Source: Woeseiaceae bacterium (GTDB taxonomy: Bacteria > Pseudomonadota > Gammaproteobacteria > Steroidobacterales > Woeseiaceae). Taken from it: DNA of 64,000 nucleotides. The notes under the pieces were generated by a model. The model had not been told where the DNA came from, ran no database searches, and saw only the letters and a list, made by a program, of their open reading frames with translations. The stretch lies in assembly GCA_021773055.1 (NCBI GenBank), contig JAJFKV010000012.1:1-64000 (forward strand), in the 5' to 3' direction. Shown piece after piece: positions 33,168 through 42,424 of the stretch; the stretch's first letter is position 1, and each line of letters starts with the position of its first letter. A program made the translations under genes and the position numbers.

Positions 33168-35426
33168 ATGAATCAGGAAAATCAGGATGTTTTGCACCCG
33201 GACTTCAGGTCGTTATTGACCTGGCTGGTGTCGGGAGTTTTTTGTTATCTGCTGGTTTCCGGTGCGCTGGTCTATTGGCTACCTTTCAGCGTGTACTCAC
33301 AATATTCGGTGATCGTACATTCGTTGACGGGAGTTTTGTCATTGCTGCCTGCCAGTTGGATCGTCTACCTGCATTGGCGACGCCGTGATGGTGCGGTCGC
33401 GGGTCGCGTAGCGGTACTTGCAAAGATCGCGGTTGCTTTGCTCATCATATCTGCCACCAGCGGATTGACCATTGTCCTGCAGTCAATATTCGGGAGTGCG
33501 GTGCAGGATTTCTGGTGGTCAGTGCATCGGTTTTCGGCAGTTGCGTTCGGAAGTGTGCTTTTCATGCACCTGTTGCCGATATTGGCCCGCTACGTAAACA
33601 CTCCTTCAACACCAAGACGGCTCGCACGGAGGTGGTTTTTTGCCGCGGCGATCGCAATTCTCGCGATACCGTTTGCGGCGACGCACTGGCTTTCTGAAGG
33701 TGAAGAAACGGTAACGAAATTTCAGGGATTTACGGATGACTATGACTGGCGCTTCGGTGATGATCGTCCGTTCTGGCCCAGTCGTGCGCAGGTAGCCGAT
33801 AATCCGTGGGGTTTGGAATTGCGCGATAATCTGCAGGATTTATTGAATGACGAGGAGCGCTCGCAATTGCTGGATGCTCTAGCCACCTACAACGAGGGTA
33901 CCGGCGGACCATTAACCCGGCTGAAACTCGCGACAACAGATCTCACACTGGATCCAGATCGCGAACTGACGATGAAGGCTCTCATCGAATCTGCCAGGGA
34001 ATCACTGCGTCAGGGCGGCGCGATCAAGGCCGAGGCCTTGCTGGGATCCGAAACTTGCGGTTCAGGGGGGTGCCACCAGCAAATCTACGACGAGTGGATT
34101 CCAAGCGCCCATGGATTTTCGGCAACGGACGTATTATTTCGTGATGTTCAGGAGGTGCTGGCGGCAAACAGTGGCTCAGCCGACACACGCTCATGCGCCG
34201 GTTGTCACGACCCGGTCGCATTGTTGAGCGGTGCGCGCAGCGGCGGTTCCATTCGCGGTGACGACCTTGTTATGCATGAAGGTAATTCCTGCCTCGTTTG
34301 TCATAGCGTTACAGAGACTGATACTAACGGGAATGGTGGCTATGTCTTGCAGTTACCACAACGATACCTATTTTCTGGCGAGCAAGACTCCGGAGAGTTT
34401 TGGAACAAATTCCTGATTCGGAGTTATCCGCAGCATCACGTAAGCAGTTACAAGCGGCCTTTATACGAGGAGAGTGAATTCTGTGCGGCATGCCATAAAC
34501 AGACGAGTACACCGGGAGCTGATACAGAAATCGGACTGGCGCAGGAACAAAACGAATACGATAGCTGGTTACAGGGCCATTGGTATCATGAGGATGATCC
34601 GGATAAGACTATCGGCTGCCAGGGTTGTCATATGCCGCTGGTCGACAGCAACGACCCCGCAAACGATGGCTCGCATCGCAGCCATCGCACCTTGGGCGGC
34701 AACATGTATATTCCCGTAGCACAGAATCTGCCAGGCGGTGACGAGCAGGCGACCAGGACGGTGCAGTGGTTGCGTGGTGAAATAGAAATACCGGAGATTG
34801 CCGACAGGTGGGCAGAAGGCCCCGTTGTCGCGATGACCATCGTTGCACCAGACGAAATCAGACCCGGCGAACTCATCAACCTCGTACTGGTCTTACACAA
34901 CAACAAGACCGGGCATGATTTTCCGGCGGGACCGCTGGATATCCTGGCAAGCTGGGTGGAAGTGAAAGTTGAAGATAACTTTGGGCGCACGTTGTTGCAT
35001 CTCGGTGATCCGGAGGGTGATAAGCCGACCCTCGATGCGCCAATCGTTTACAAAGCCGATTGGTATGACAAACGCGGGCTCCCGGTTGAGCGGCATAATA
35101 TCTGGGAAGTTGTCGGTGCGAGCTACAAGCGCTCATTACAGAGCAGCGATGCGGATCTTGTCGAAATTCCGTTTCGTTGCCCTGTTATTGCGCGACCAAA
35201 AATGTCGAACTCGGCCAGCGAGCAGGGACCGGGCGAGCGCAAATCGGATATTGTCTTCTCCGTTGATAATCAATCAGTTCGCGAGTTGACTGTAACGGCA
35301 AGGTTGCTCTATCGGAAAGCAGACCCCGAATTTCTCGCGAACATCTATTCGCTGGAATCAAATATCAGTGCCCCCGTTGTTGAACTCAACATGGCAACCC
35401 ACGTTATTAGCATCTCCGAAGATTGA
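33168..35426 (+). CDS. Membrane di-haem b / pentahaem c fusion cytochrome
   Basis: About 752 residues from ATG 33168; in-frame starts at 33129 and 33102 are possible. The N-terminal ~190 residues hold four membrane helices with paired His residues (VHSL/YLHW and SVHR/FMHL) suited to two b haems, as in cytochrome b561-like quinol oxidisers. The periplasmic part carries CGSGGCH (a CX4CH site) and four CxxCH sites: CAGCH, CLVCH, CAACH, CQGCH, with the CHQQIYDEWIPSAH segment of cytochrome c554-like domains. A 220-residue beta-rich C-terminal region follows. It most likely links the quinone pool to the periplasmic cytochromes, by analogy with b/c fusions such as CbcL. Confidence 0.85.
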   Translation: MNQENQDVLHPDFRSLLTWLVSGVFCYLLVSGALVYWLPFSVYSQYSVIVHSLTGVLSLLPASWIVYLHWRRRDGAVAGRVAVLAKIAVALLIISATSGLTIVLQSIFGSAVQDFWWSVHRFSAVAFGSVLFMHLLPILARYVNTPSTPRRLARRWFFAAAIAILAIPFAATHWLSEGEETVTKFQGFTDDYDWRFGDDRPFWPSRAQVADNPWGLELRDNLQDLLNDEERSQLLDALATYNEGTGGPLTRLKLATTDLTLDPDRELTMKALIESARESLRQGGAIKAEALLGSETCGSGGCHQQIYDEWIPSAHGFSATDVLFRDVQEVLAANSGSADTRSCAGCHDPVALLSGARSGGSIRGDDLVMHEGNSCLVCHSVTETDTNGNGGYVLQLPQRYLFSGEQDSGEFWNKFLIRSYPQHHVSSYKRPLYEESEFCAACHKQTSTPGADTEIGLAQEQNEYDSWLQGHWYHEDDPDKTIGCQGCHMPLVDSNDPANDGSHRSHRTLGGNMYIPVAQNLPGGDEQATRTVQWLRGEIEIPEIADRWAEGPVVAMTIVAPDEIRPGELINLVLVLHNNKTGHDFPAGPLDILASWVEVKVEDNFGRTLLHLGDPEGDKPTLDAPIVYKADWYDKRGLPVERHNIWEVVGASYKRSLQSSDADLVEIPFRCPVIARPKMSNSASEQGPGERKSDIVFSVDNQSVRELTVTARLLYRKADPEFLANIYSLESNISAPVVELNMATHVISISED

Positions 35427-35474
35427 TCAACTGCTTCGATTCGGGTGCACGATGAAGTCGAGAGTATCGGGAAA

Positions 35475-36158
35475 ATGGAAATGAACACCGATAGCATGGA
35501 CGTAGTCGCCAAAGTGCAGTCTTTGACGTCGATAGGAGAGATAGCGGAGGATCCTGTGCTATCGCGGTTTCTTAACAGTGGAAATGTGGTCAGCATACCC
35601 GCCGGCAACTTCGTTTTTGAGAAAGACGATACCTGCGATAACTACCTGATCGTTCTCGACGGCGTTGTGCGCGTTCAGTTATCCACTGAAGCCGGGAGAG
35701 AGGCAACGCTTTACCGGGTGCAGCCGGGTGGATCCTGCGCGCTCACAACATCTTGCCTGATCAGCAATGAGCGTTATCCCGCAGAGGCCGTCACTGAGTC
35801 GGCCGTAGTAGCAGTCGTGTTGCCGATTTCCGAGTTCCAGACCGCACTTGACGAATCCCGGCAGTTTCGACGCTTCGTATTTGACGGTTTTGCGGCCCGT
35901 CTGACAGCTATTATTGGGCAAATTCAAAGAATAGCTTTCAGTGCAATTGATGAACGCCTGGCATCCGTACTGCTGGATGGCAGCGATGCTGGTATCTCCT
36001 GCGTTACACATCAGTATCTGGCCGCGGAGCTTGGCACGGCTCGCGAAGTTATCTCAAGGAAATTAAAGCAATTCGAGGCTGAAGGATTAGTCAGGCTGGG
36101 CCGTGGGCGGATCGTTATCGTAGATCGACAAGGTCTGCAATCGCTGGCGTCTACCTAG
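35475..36158 (+). CDS. Crp/Fnr-family transcriptional regulator
   Basis: A 227-residue regulator. The cyclic-nucleotide-binding-like beta-roll (about 30-130) includes NYLIVLDGVVRVQL and a GGSCALTTSCL segment, followed by a long dimer helix and an HTH_Crp domain with TAREVISRKLKQFEAEGLV. It lacks an N-terminal Fnr-type Cys cluster, though Cys residues occur in the sensor domain (DDTC, GGSC, TTSC). GTG 35445 is an alternative start. It directly follows the last cytochrome gene by 48 bases and may control the cluster; a Crp-like dyad lies upstream of the tetrahaem gene. Signal unknown. Confidence 0.87.
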   Translation: MEMNTDSMDVVAKVQSLTSIGEIAEDPVLSRFLNSGNVVSIPAGNFVFEKDDTCDNYLIVLDGVVRVQLSTEAGREATLYRVQPGGSCALTTSCLISNERYPAEAVTESAVVAVVLPISEFQTALDESRQFRRFVFDGFAARLTAIIGQIQRIAFSAIDERLASVLLDGSDAGISCVTHQYLAAELGTAREVISRKLKQFEAEGLVRLGRGRIVIVDRQGLQSLAST

Positions 36159-36297
36159 TTCGTTTGCCTTTTCCCTAAACGAAACTTGCGTCTATACGTT
36201 CATCGGTGGCTTGTAGCGCGCCCTCAGCGTGATGACGTAGATGCATTCGCGTTTTTGATCTCGTATGGTGGTGCATCTATTCATCTGTGAGCGCGCC

Positions 36298-37155
36298 ATG
36301 AAAGGCAAGAATATGCCGTTGGACCAGCGAGAGGTCAACGAGAAGAACATCCACTGGGATCAGGACCTGAGTTATGGCAGCTACCTGTCACTCGACAGTT
36401 TGCTGAGTTGCCAGAACCTCGTCACCGATGCTCATGACGAAATGATGTTCGTGATTATTCACCAGGCGTCGGAGTTATGGATGAAGCTCTGTCTTCACGA
36501 ACTAACCGCTGCCATGCGCCAAGTCGAAAACGGCAATCTTGGCGCGGCGTTTAAGATGTTGTCTCGAGTTTCCCGTATCCAGGGTCAGCTTCGGCAAAGT
36601 TGGGCTGTTTTATCGACGATGACGCCTGCCGATTACCTGGCGTTTCGCGATGATCTTGGTGAGAGCTCCGGCTTTCAGTCCTTCCAATACCGTGCGATCG
36701 AGTACGCACTCGGCAACAAGAATGCTGCGTTGGCGGAAGTACATCGCAAGAATCCGAAGCGCTACGAGCAACTGCAGGCAGTATTGCATGCGCCGAGTTT
36801 TTATGACCTTTGCCTGCGCCATCTCGCAAGCAAAGGGTTCGACCTGCCAAAGGAGTGCCTGGACCGCGACTGGTCGCTGTCCTATGAACCTAATGCTGCG
36901 GTCGAAGCCGCGTGGGCCGAGGTATACGCGGGAGCAGGCGAGCACTGGGATCTTTACGAGCTTGCGGAAAAGCTGGTCGACGTTGAACAGGAGTTTTCGA
37001 TGTGGCGCTTCAGTCATATGAAGACGGTTGAGCGCATTATCGGTTACCGTCAGGGCACCGGTGGAACAAGCGGCGTTGCGTTCCTCGAAAAAGCCCTGAA
37101 ATTGCGGTTCTTTCCTGAACTGTGGACCGTCAGGTCAGAACTCAAAGGCTCGTGA
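36298..37155 (+). CDS. kynA: Tryptophan 2,3-dioxygenase
   Basis: A 285-residue haem dioxygenase that opens the indole ring of tryptophan to N-formylkynurenine. Family hallmarks are YLSLDSLLSCQ, the HQASELWMKL motif, SGFQSFQYRAIEYALGNK and the C-terminal SHMKTVERIIG with the proximal haem His and GTGGTSG loop. ATG 36298 is preferred; ATG 36265 would add 11 atypical residues. Its stop shares a base with the kynureninase start (TGATG), so the two are translationally coupled. It begins a tryptophan-to-2-aminobenzoyl-CoA pathway. Confidence 0.96.
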   Translation: MKGKNMPLDQREVNEKNIHWDQDLSYGSYLSLDSLLSCQNLVTDAHDEMMFVIIHQASELWMKLCLHELTAAMRQVENGNLGAAFKMLSRVSRIQGQLRQSWAVLSTMTPADYLAFRDDLGESSGFQSFQYRAIEYALGNKNAALAEVHRKNPKRYEQLQAVLHAPSFYDLCLRHLASKGFDLPKECLDRDWSLSYEPNAAVEAAWAEVYAGAGEHWDLYELAEKLVDVEQEFSMWRFSHMKTVERIIGYRQGTGGTSGVAFLEKALKLRFFPELWTVRSELKGS

Positions 37156-38396
37156 TGGCTGATGGCGATATTCGACACCTGCAGGCGCTGGACGATGCTG
37201 ATCCGCTTGCGGCGATGCGTGAGCGATTTCTGTTACCGAGCGACATCGTCTACATGAACGGCAACTCGCTGGGTCCGCTGTGCCGCGACACGCAGACAAG
37301 AATAAGCAGAGTCATCGATACCGAATGGGGCCAGGAACTCATCCGCGGCTGGAACACAGCGGGCTGGTACGACATGGCAGTTCGTATAGGTGACAAGATC
37401 GGCAGACTGATTGGTGCGGAGCCTGGTCAGACCGTGGTCTCTGACAGCACGTCAGTGAATCTTTTCAAAGTTGTCGCCGCGGCTGTCGCATTGCGTCCGG
37501 AGCGCAGCAAGATCGTCACCGAAGCGGGCAATTTTCCAACAGACTTGTACGTGCTCGACGGCCTGAGTCGCTACGTGGGGCAGGACTGCAAGGTCGATAT
37601 TTGCCGCCGAAATGATGTTTTCAATGCGATCGACGAGCAGACGGCGGTGGTGGTATTGACGCACGTGCATTACATGAGTGGTGCGATTTTCCCCATGGCT
37701 GAGATCAATCTGCGCGCGCGCGAAGTTGGCGCCCTCGTGGTCTGGGACCTGAGTCATTCGGCCGCTGCGGTGGCTACAGAACTGGATGCGACAGGTGCTG
37801 ATTTTGCCGTGGGTTGCGGCTACAAGCACTTGAACGGGGGTCCGGGTGCACCTGCTTTTACCTACGCGGCTGCCCGGCATCACCCGGACATGCGGCAGCC
37901 ATTGAGTGGCTGGTTCGGGCATGCCAAGCCGTTCGTGTTCAGCGACGAATTTGCGCCTGCGGACGGCATTCGCAGAATGCTGTGCGGGACAACTCCAGTG
38001 CTCGGGGCCAGCGCGCTCGAAGCGAGTGTGGATGTTTTGCTCGAGGTCGATGCTGAAGAAATGTATGCAAAGGCGAAAAAACTGAGTCGGACATTCCAGG
38101 AGTTGATCGAACAGTACTGTGATGGGCTGGGACTGCGGTTATTGTCTCCCCGCGACACACAATGGCGCGGTGCGCACATCTCCTATGCCCATGAACAGGG
38201 CTACGCCGTTATGCAGAACCTGATAGCAAAAGGTGTGATCGGCGATTTTCGAGCGCCGAATGGCATGCGCTTCGGTTTTTCACCGCTTTTCATGCGCTAT
38301 ACGGATCTGCATACAGCCGTGCAGACCATTCGAGAGATCCTCGACTCCAGGTCCTACCTGGATCCTGCGTACCAGCAGAAACATGCGGTGACTTAG
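37155..38396 (+). CDS. kynU: Kynureninase
   Basis: A 413-residue PLP enzyme that cleaves kynurenine to anthranilate and alanine. The start at 37155 overlaps the dioxygenase stop. Visible motifs are VYMNGNSLGPL (32-42), DLSHSAAAV (198-206, with the PLP-ring Asp) and the Schiff-base Lys224 in CGYKHLNGGPG. Length and motifs match KynU. No kynurenine formamidase (KynB) is encoded in the cluster, so that hydrolysis must be supplied elsewhere in the genome. Ten bases separate it from the CoA ligase gene. Confidence 0.96.
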   Translation: MADGDIRHLQALDDADPLAAMRERFLLPSDIVYMNGNSLGPLCRDTQTRISRVIDTEWGQELIRGWNTAGWYDMAVRIGDKIGRLIGAEPGQTVVSDSTSVNLFKVVAAAVALRPERSKIVTEAGNFPTDLYVLDGLSRYVGQDCKVDICRRNDVFNAIDEQTAVVVLTHVHYMSGAIFPMAEINLRAREVGALVVWDLSHSAAAVATELDATGADFAVGCGYKHLNGGPGAPAFTYAAARHHPDMRQPLSGWFGHAKPFVFSDEFAPADGIRRMLCGTTPVLGASALEASVDVLLEVDAEEMYAKAKKLSRTFQELIEQYCDGLGLRLLSPRDTQWRGAHISYAHEQGYAVMQNLIAKGVIGDFRAPNGMRFGFSPLFMRYTDLHTAVQTIREILDSRSYLDPAYQQKHAVT

Positions 38397-38405
38397 GAGT
38401 CGACT

Positions 38406-39980
38406 ATGCATCCTTCAGCTCACGTCGATACCTTCACTCGCGATAATCTTCCACCGGTCGAAGAATGGCCCGAGCTTGTTCATTCGCTGGAGGCACTCGA
38501 GTTTCCAGCGCAGCTCAACTGTGCGGTGCGCTTGCTCGACGAGCATGTACGGGACGGCCGGGGAGAGCGAGTTGCCCTGCGATCGCTGGATGAGAGCTGG
38601 ACCTATGCAGGGCTGCAATCATGGGTCAATCGTCTCGCCAATGTGCTGGTATCGACCTACGGTGTTGAGCCCGGCAACCGTGTGTTGCTGCGCTTCCCGA
38701 ATTCACCATTGTTCGCCGCTTGTTATCTTGCCGTGTTGAAATGTGGCGCCGTTGCGGTACCGACGATGCCGTTGCTGCGTGCAATCGAACTGCGGGGCAT
38801 TGCGGGCAAGGCCGAGGTGTCACACGCGATTAGTGATTCGCGGCTGTTTGACGAGATTGTGGGCATCGAATTCGAACATCTGCTGAGGTCAGATGAACTG
38901 GAAGCTCAGGCAGCGACTGCTGCTGATACGTTCGAGGCAATCCAGACCGCCTCGGATGACGTCGCGTTAATCGCGTTCACGAGTGGCACGACCGGCAAGC
39001 CGAAAGGCTGTATGCATTTCCACAGTGACGTGCTCGCGATGTGCGCTACATTTTCCGAGCAGGTTTTGCAGCCTCGGCCCGATGACGTGTTTATCGGTTC
39101 GCCACCGCTGGCATTTACGTTCGGGCTGGGCGGTCTCTTGGCGTTTCCCCTGTACGCAGGGGCAAGCACGGTTCTTCTTGAAGCAGCGCCACCGGCCGCG
39201 CTGGCTGAGGCGATCGAGTCCACAGGCGCCACTATTTGTTTCACGGCGCCGACGGCTTACAAGGTGTTGCTGGCCGATGATCACCTCGAAAGACTCTCGA
39301 GCCTGCGTATCGCTGTCTCGGCAGGCGAGCATCTGCCCAAGCCGGTGTACGTCGAATGGACCGAGCGAACAGGTATATGCATGATCGACGGTATCGGTGC
39401 CACGGAGATTATCCATATTTTTCTCTCCATGAACGGCAAGGGCGACAAGCCCGGGTCCACAGGCGTACCGGTGCCCGGTTACGAGATTCGCATCTTCGAT
39501 GGCGACATGAACGAAGCGCCCGATGGTGAGGAAGGCTTGCTCGGCTTACGTGGGCCAACAGGGTGCAAGTACCTGTCTGACGAGCGACAGAGTCAGTATG
39601 TGAAGAACGGCTGGAACCTGACCGGCGATGTATTTCGCCGTGATGAAGATGGCTGTTACTGGTATGTGGCTCGCGGCGACGACATGATTATCTCATCGGG
39701 TTACAACATCAGTGGCCCGGAAGTGGAAGAGGCTTTGCTGAGTCACGCCGCGGTCGCAGAATGCGCTGTTGTCGCGACGCCCGACAGCGAACGAGGTCAC
39801 GTTCCAAAAGCATTTATTGTATTGGCCGACGGTGTTGAGGCGTCCTCCGACCTGACGGATGAGTTGCAATTATTCGTCAAGAAACTAATTGCGCCGTATA
39901 AATATCCGCGACAAGTCGAATACGTCGATGACTTGCCGAAAACACAAACGGGCAAGATCAAGCGATTCGCATTGCGCTAG
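38406..39980 (+). CDS. 2-Aminobenzoate-CoA ligase (benzoate-CoA ligase family)
   Basis: A 524-residue adenylate-forming enzyme with the AMP motif AFTSGTTGKPKGCMH, the IDGIGATEIIHIFLS segment used by benzoate-type ligases to shape the aryl pocket, and the C-terminal TGKIKRFALR catalytic Lys. The flanking kynureninase and 2-aminobenzoyl-CoA monooxygenase/reductase identify anthranilate as the probable substrate. It converges with that minus-strand gene, their stops 16 bases apart. Benzoate or salicylate specificity cannot be excluded from the sequence alone. Confidence 0.9.
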   Translation: MHPSAHVDTFTRDNLPPVEEWPELVHSLEALEFPAQLNCAVRLLDEHVRDGRGERVALRSLDESWTYAGLQSWVNRLANVLVSTYGVEPGNRVLLRFPNSPLFAACYLAVLKCGAVAVPTMPLLRAIELRGIAGKAEVSHAISDSRLFDEIVGIEFEHLLRSDELEAQAATAADTFEAIQTASDDVALIAFTSGTTGKPKGCMHFHSDVLAMCATFSEQVLQPRPDDVFIGSPPLAFTFGLGGLLAFPLYAGASTVLLEAAPPAALAEAIESTGATICFTAPTAYKVLLADDHLERLSSLRIAVSAGEHLPKPVYVEWTERTGICMIDGIGATEIIHIFLSMNGKGDKPGSTGVPVPGYEIRIFDGDMNEAPDGEEGLLGLRGPTGCKYLSDERQSQYVKNGWNLTGDVFRRDEDGCYWYVARGDDMIISSGYNISGPEVEEALLSHAAVAECAVVATPDSERGHVPKAFIVLADGVEASSDLTDELQLFVKKLIAPYKYPRQVEYVDDLPKTQTGKIKRFALR

Positions 39981-39996
39981 AGCTGTCGAGAGGACG

Positions 39997-42366
39997 TTAG
40001 TCGTCGCGGAAAATGTAGTGTCGTTTTGGCCGCGCCTTGAGTTGCCATTCAAGCTGTTGTTCGCGGGCTTTGCGTAGCGCGGAGTAAGCCTGCACCTTCC
40101 CGGCCTCGTATTGTTTTTCCCAGTCACCGTACTCAGTGTCGATGTCGTACCAGGCTGCCGCCTGGCGCGTGACATACGGGTTCCACAGGTGTGTGCGGCC
40201 CAAGGCGACGAGATCGGCGCGACGTGTATGCAGGATAGTATTCACCTGGGCTGCATCAGTAACTGCACCAACGGCCATCGTTGCCATCTTCGATACGTTA
40301 CGAATGGCTTCCGCAAAGCCGGCCTGGAACATACGGCCGTAGATTGGCTTCTGGTCGGGCACGGTCTGGCCAGCGGAAACGTCGATCAGGTCGCAGCCTG
40401 CATTACGAAACGCCTCGGCTATTGCATGAGTATCCGCTTCGCTAATGCCACCTTCCTTCCAGTCGCAGGCGGAGATGCGTACCGACATCGGTTTTTGTGC
40501 TGGCCAGGCTGCACGCATCGCTGTAAAGACCTCGAGCGGGAAGCGCATGCGGTTTTTGATCGAGCCGCCGTATTCATCATCGCGACTGTTGGTAAGCGGC
40601 GACAGGAAACTGGCAAGCAGGTAGCCATGTGCGCAGTGCAGTTCCAGCATGTCGAACCCGGCGCGCTCTGCGCGCTCCGTAGCCTGTACGAAATCATCCC
40701 GTACCTTGTCCATGCCGGCTCTATTTATCTCCACTGGGACCTGGCTTTCGCCTTCGAACCACGCGAGCGGCGATGCCGATTGTAGTGGCCAGTTCTGGTC
40801 GTCGTTCACAATCGGATGATCTGCGTTTTCCCAACCGAGCTGTGTCGAGCCTTTGCGGCCGGAATGTCCAAGCTGCATAGCGATTTTTGTATTGGTGTGC
40901 TCGTGCACGAAATCGACAATGCGCTTCCACTGCTGCTCGTGAGCGTCCGTCCACATGCCGGGGCAACCCAGCGTGATGCGTGCTTCAGGTGACGGGCAGG
41001 TCATCTCGACAAACATCAGCGCCATGCCGCCACGTGCGGCACCACAATAGTGCGCAAGGTGCCAGTCGGTCAGGTTGCCGTCTTCGTCGGCCGAATATTG
41101 CGCCATCGGCGACATGACGACACGATTGCGTAACAGCATGTCGCGTAGCTTGTACTTCGTAAACATCGGCGTCGGCCGGCTCTCACGGTAGTCGAAGCCG
41201 GTCTCTTCGAAATAACGCTGATACCACTCCGTGTCAGCTTTTGCGACGAATTCGGGATCGCGCAGCAGCAGGTTGTCGTAGGTAACAGATTTGGCCCGGC
41301 ACATGATGACCATGCCGAATTGATACGGGTCCATGTCGAATGAGCGTTGCATGTGTTCAAACCAGGCCAGCGAGACATCCGCATTGTGTTGCGTGATCTG
41401 CACCGGCACACGGCGTTTCTTGTCATACGCAGTAAACACCTCGTCGACGCCAGCGGATTCGAGGTGTTCGATCGCGGCTTCGTGCAGGCCAATCGCGCAA
41501 TCCATGGCGAGCTTGGTTCCCGAGCCGATCGAAAAATGTGCCGAGGCTTTGGCATCACCGAGGATTGCGATTTTCCCCACGCTCCACTTATTACAGAAGA
41601 TGCGTGGAAACTGGCGCCAGTTGGAGCGATTCAGGATGAGCGGATGTCCGTCGAGTTCATCTTTGAATACTTCCTGCAATAGGGTAGCGGAGCCGGGTTC
41701 GTCGAATTCCTCGAAACCGTGGCCCTGCCAGCACTCGTCCGTCATCTCGAAGATCCACGTCGACATATCCTTTGTGTACTGGTAGGTATGCGCGCAAATG
41801 ATGCCGTGTTCGGTTTCCTTGAAGAAAAACGTGAAGTCCGTAAGCGGGCGTGTCGACCCCATCCAGCAGAAGCGATTGCTCTTCGTGGATGTTGTGACAG
41901 CGAAACCGTCTTCCCCTTTGTTCGCTTCGCGAATGGCAGAGCCGATACCGTCGGAGGCCAGAACGAGGTCAGAGTCCGCAAAGCGTTCTGTAACTTCCGA
42001 TGCTTCGATGCGTTCCTCAAAATTTAGTTCGACGCCCAGTTCGCGGCAACGATCCTGGAGTATCTCGAGCAGGTGCACACGTGATGTACCGCAGAAGCCG
42101 TTACCACGGCACTTCATGTACTCACCTTTGTAGTGGATGTCGATGTCATCCCAGTAGGCAAACTCGGCGCGCATTCGCTCGTAGGTTTCCTGGTCGCGCG
42201 ATTCATACTCATCGAGTGAACTGTCTGAGAACACGACGCCAAAGCCGAACGTGTCATCCGGTCGGTTCTGTTCGAAAACCTCGATGTCCCAATCAGGCCG
42301 GGCCTTCTTGGTCAGAATTGCGAAATACAAGCCACCCGGGCCGCCACCCACTATTGAAATTTTCAT
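39997..42366 (-). CDS. 2-Aminobenzoyl-CoA monooxygenase/reductase-type fusion
   Basis: A 789-residue two-domain flavoprotein. Residues about 1-390 form an FAD aromatic hydroxylase (GGGPGG at 8-13, a central DLVLASDGIGS motif and ILGDAKASAHFS). Residues about 400-780 form an old-yellow-enzyme NADH:flavin oxidoreductase (MSPMAQYSADEDG, QLGHSGRKG, ELHCAHGYLLASFLSP). This is the architecture of 2-aminobenzoyl-CoA monooxygenase/reductase and of salicylyl-CoA 5-hydroxylase relatives; the neighbouring kynureninase and ligase favour the former. It hydroxylates and dearomatises 2-aminobenzoyl-CoA. It is divergent from the MarR gene across a 58-base AT-rich operator region. Confidence 0.92.
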   Translation of the reverse strand: MKISIVGGGPGGLYFAILTKKARPDWDIEVFEQNRPDDTFGFGVVFSDSSLDEYESRDQETYERMRAEFAYWDDIDIHYKGEYMKCRGNGFCGTSRVHLLEILQDRCRELGVELNFEERIEASEVTERFADSDLVLASDGIGSAIREANKGEDGFAVTTSTKSNRFCWMGSTRPLTDFTFFFKETEHGIICAHTYQYTKDMSTWIFEMTDECWQGHGFEEFDEPGSATLLQEVFKDELDGHPLILNRSNWRQFPRIFCNKWSVGKIAILGDAKASAHFSIGSGTKLAMDCAIGLHEAAIEHLESAGVDEVFTAYDKKRRVPVQITQHNADVSLAWFEHMQRSFDMDPYQFGMVIMCRAKSVTYDNLLLRDPEFVAKADTEWYQRYFEETGFDYRESRPTPMFTKYKLRDMLLRNRVVMSPMAQYSADEDGNLTDWHLAHYCGAARGGMALMFVEMTCPSPEARITLGCPGMWTDAHEQQWKRIVDFVHEHTNTKIAMQLGHSGRKGSTQLGWENADHPIVNDDQNWPLQSASPLAWFEGESQVPVEINRAGMDKVRDDFVQATERAERAGFDMLELHCAHGYLLASFLSPLTNSRDDEYGGSIKNRMRFPLEVFTAMRAAWPAQKPMSVRISACDWKEGGISEADTHAIAEAFRNAGCDLIDVSAGQTVPDQKPIYGRMFQAGFAEAIRNVSKMATMAVGAVTDAAQVNTILHTRRADLVALGRTHLWNPYVTRQAAAWYDIDTEYGDWEKQYEAGKVQAYSALRKAREQQLEWQLKARPKRHYIFRDD

Positions 42367-42379
42367 TTTGATATCTTAC

Positions 42380-42418
42380 ATATAAAGTATTTATATATAA
42401 AGTAAATATGCCTATAAT
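42380..42418. promoter_or_regulatory. Divergent AT-rich promoter/operator with 15-bp tandem repeat
   Basis: ATATAAAGTA occurs at 42380-42389 and 42395-42404, a 15-base period, and TTTATATATAAA (42390-42401) is a perfect palindrome between them. A consensus -10, TATAAT, lies at 42413-42418, only six bases before the MarR start codon. The layout suits MarR binding that represses both itself and the opposite monooxygenase gene. Confidence 0.6.
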
Positions 42419-42424
42419 ATCCAC

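Noticed and set aside
36159-36183. Hairpin TTCGTTT/AAACGAA after the Crp/Fnr gene as a terminator
   Set aside because: Only seven mostly A/T pairs with an 11-base loop and no T-run; too weak to call.
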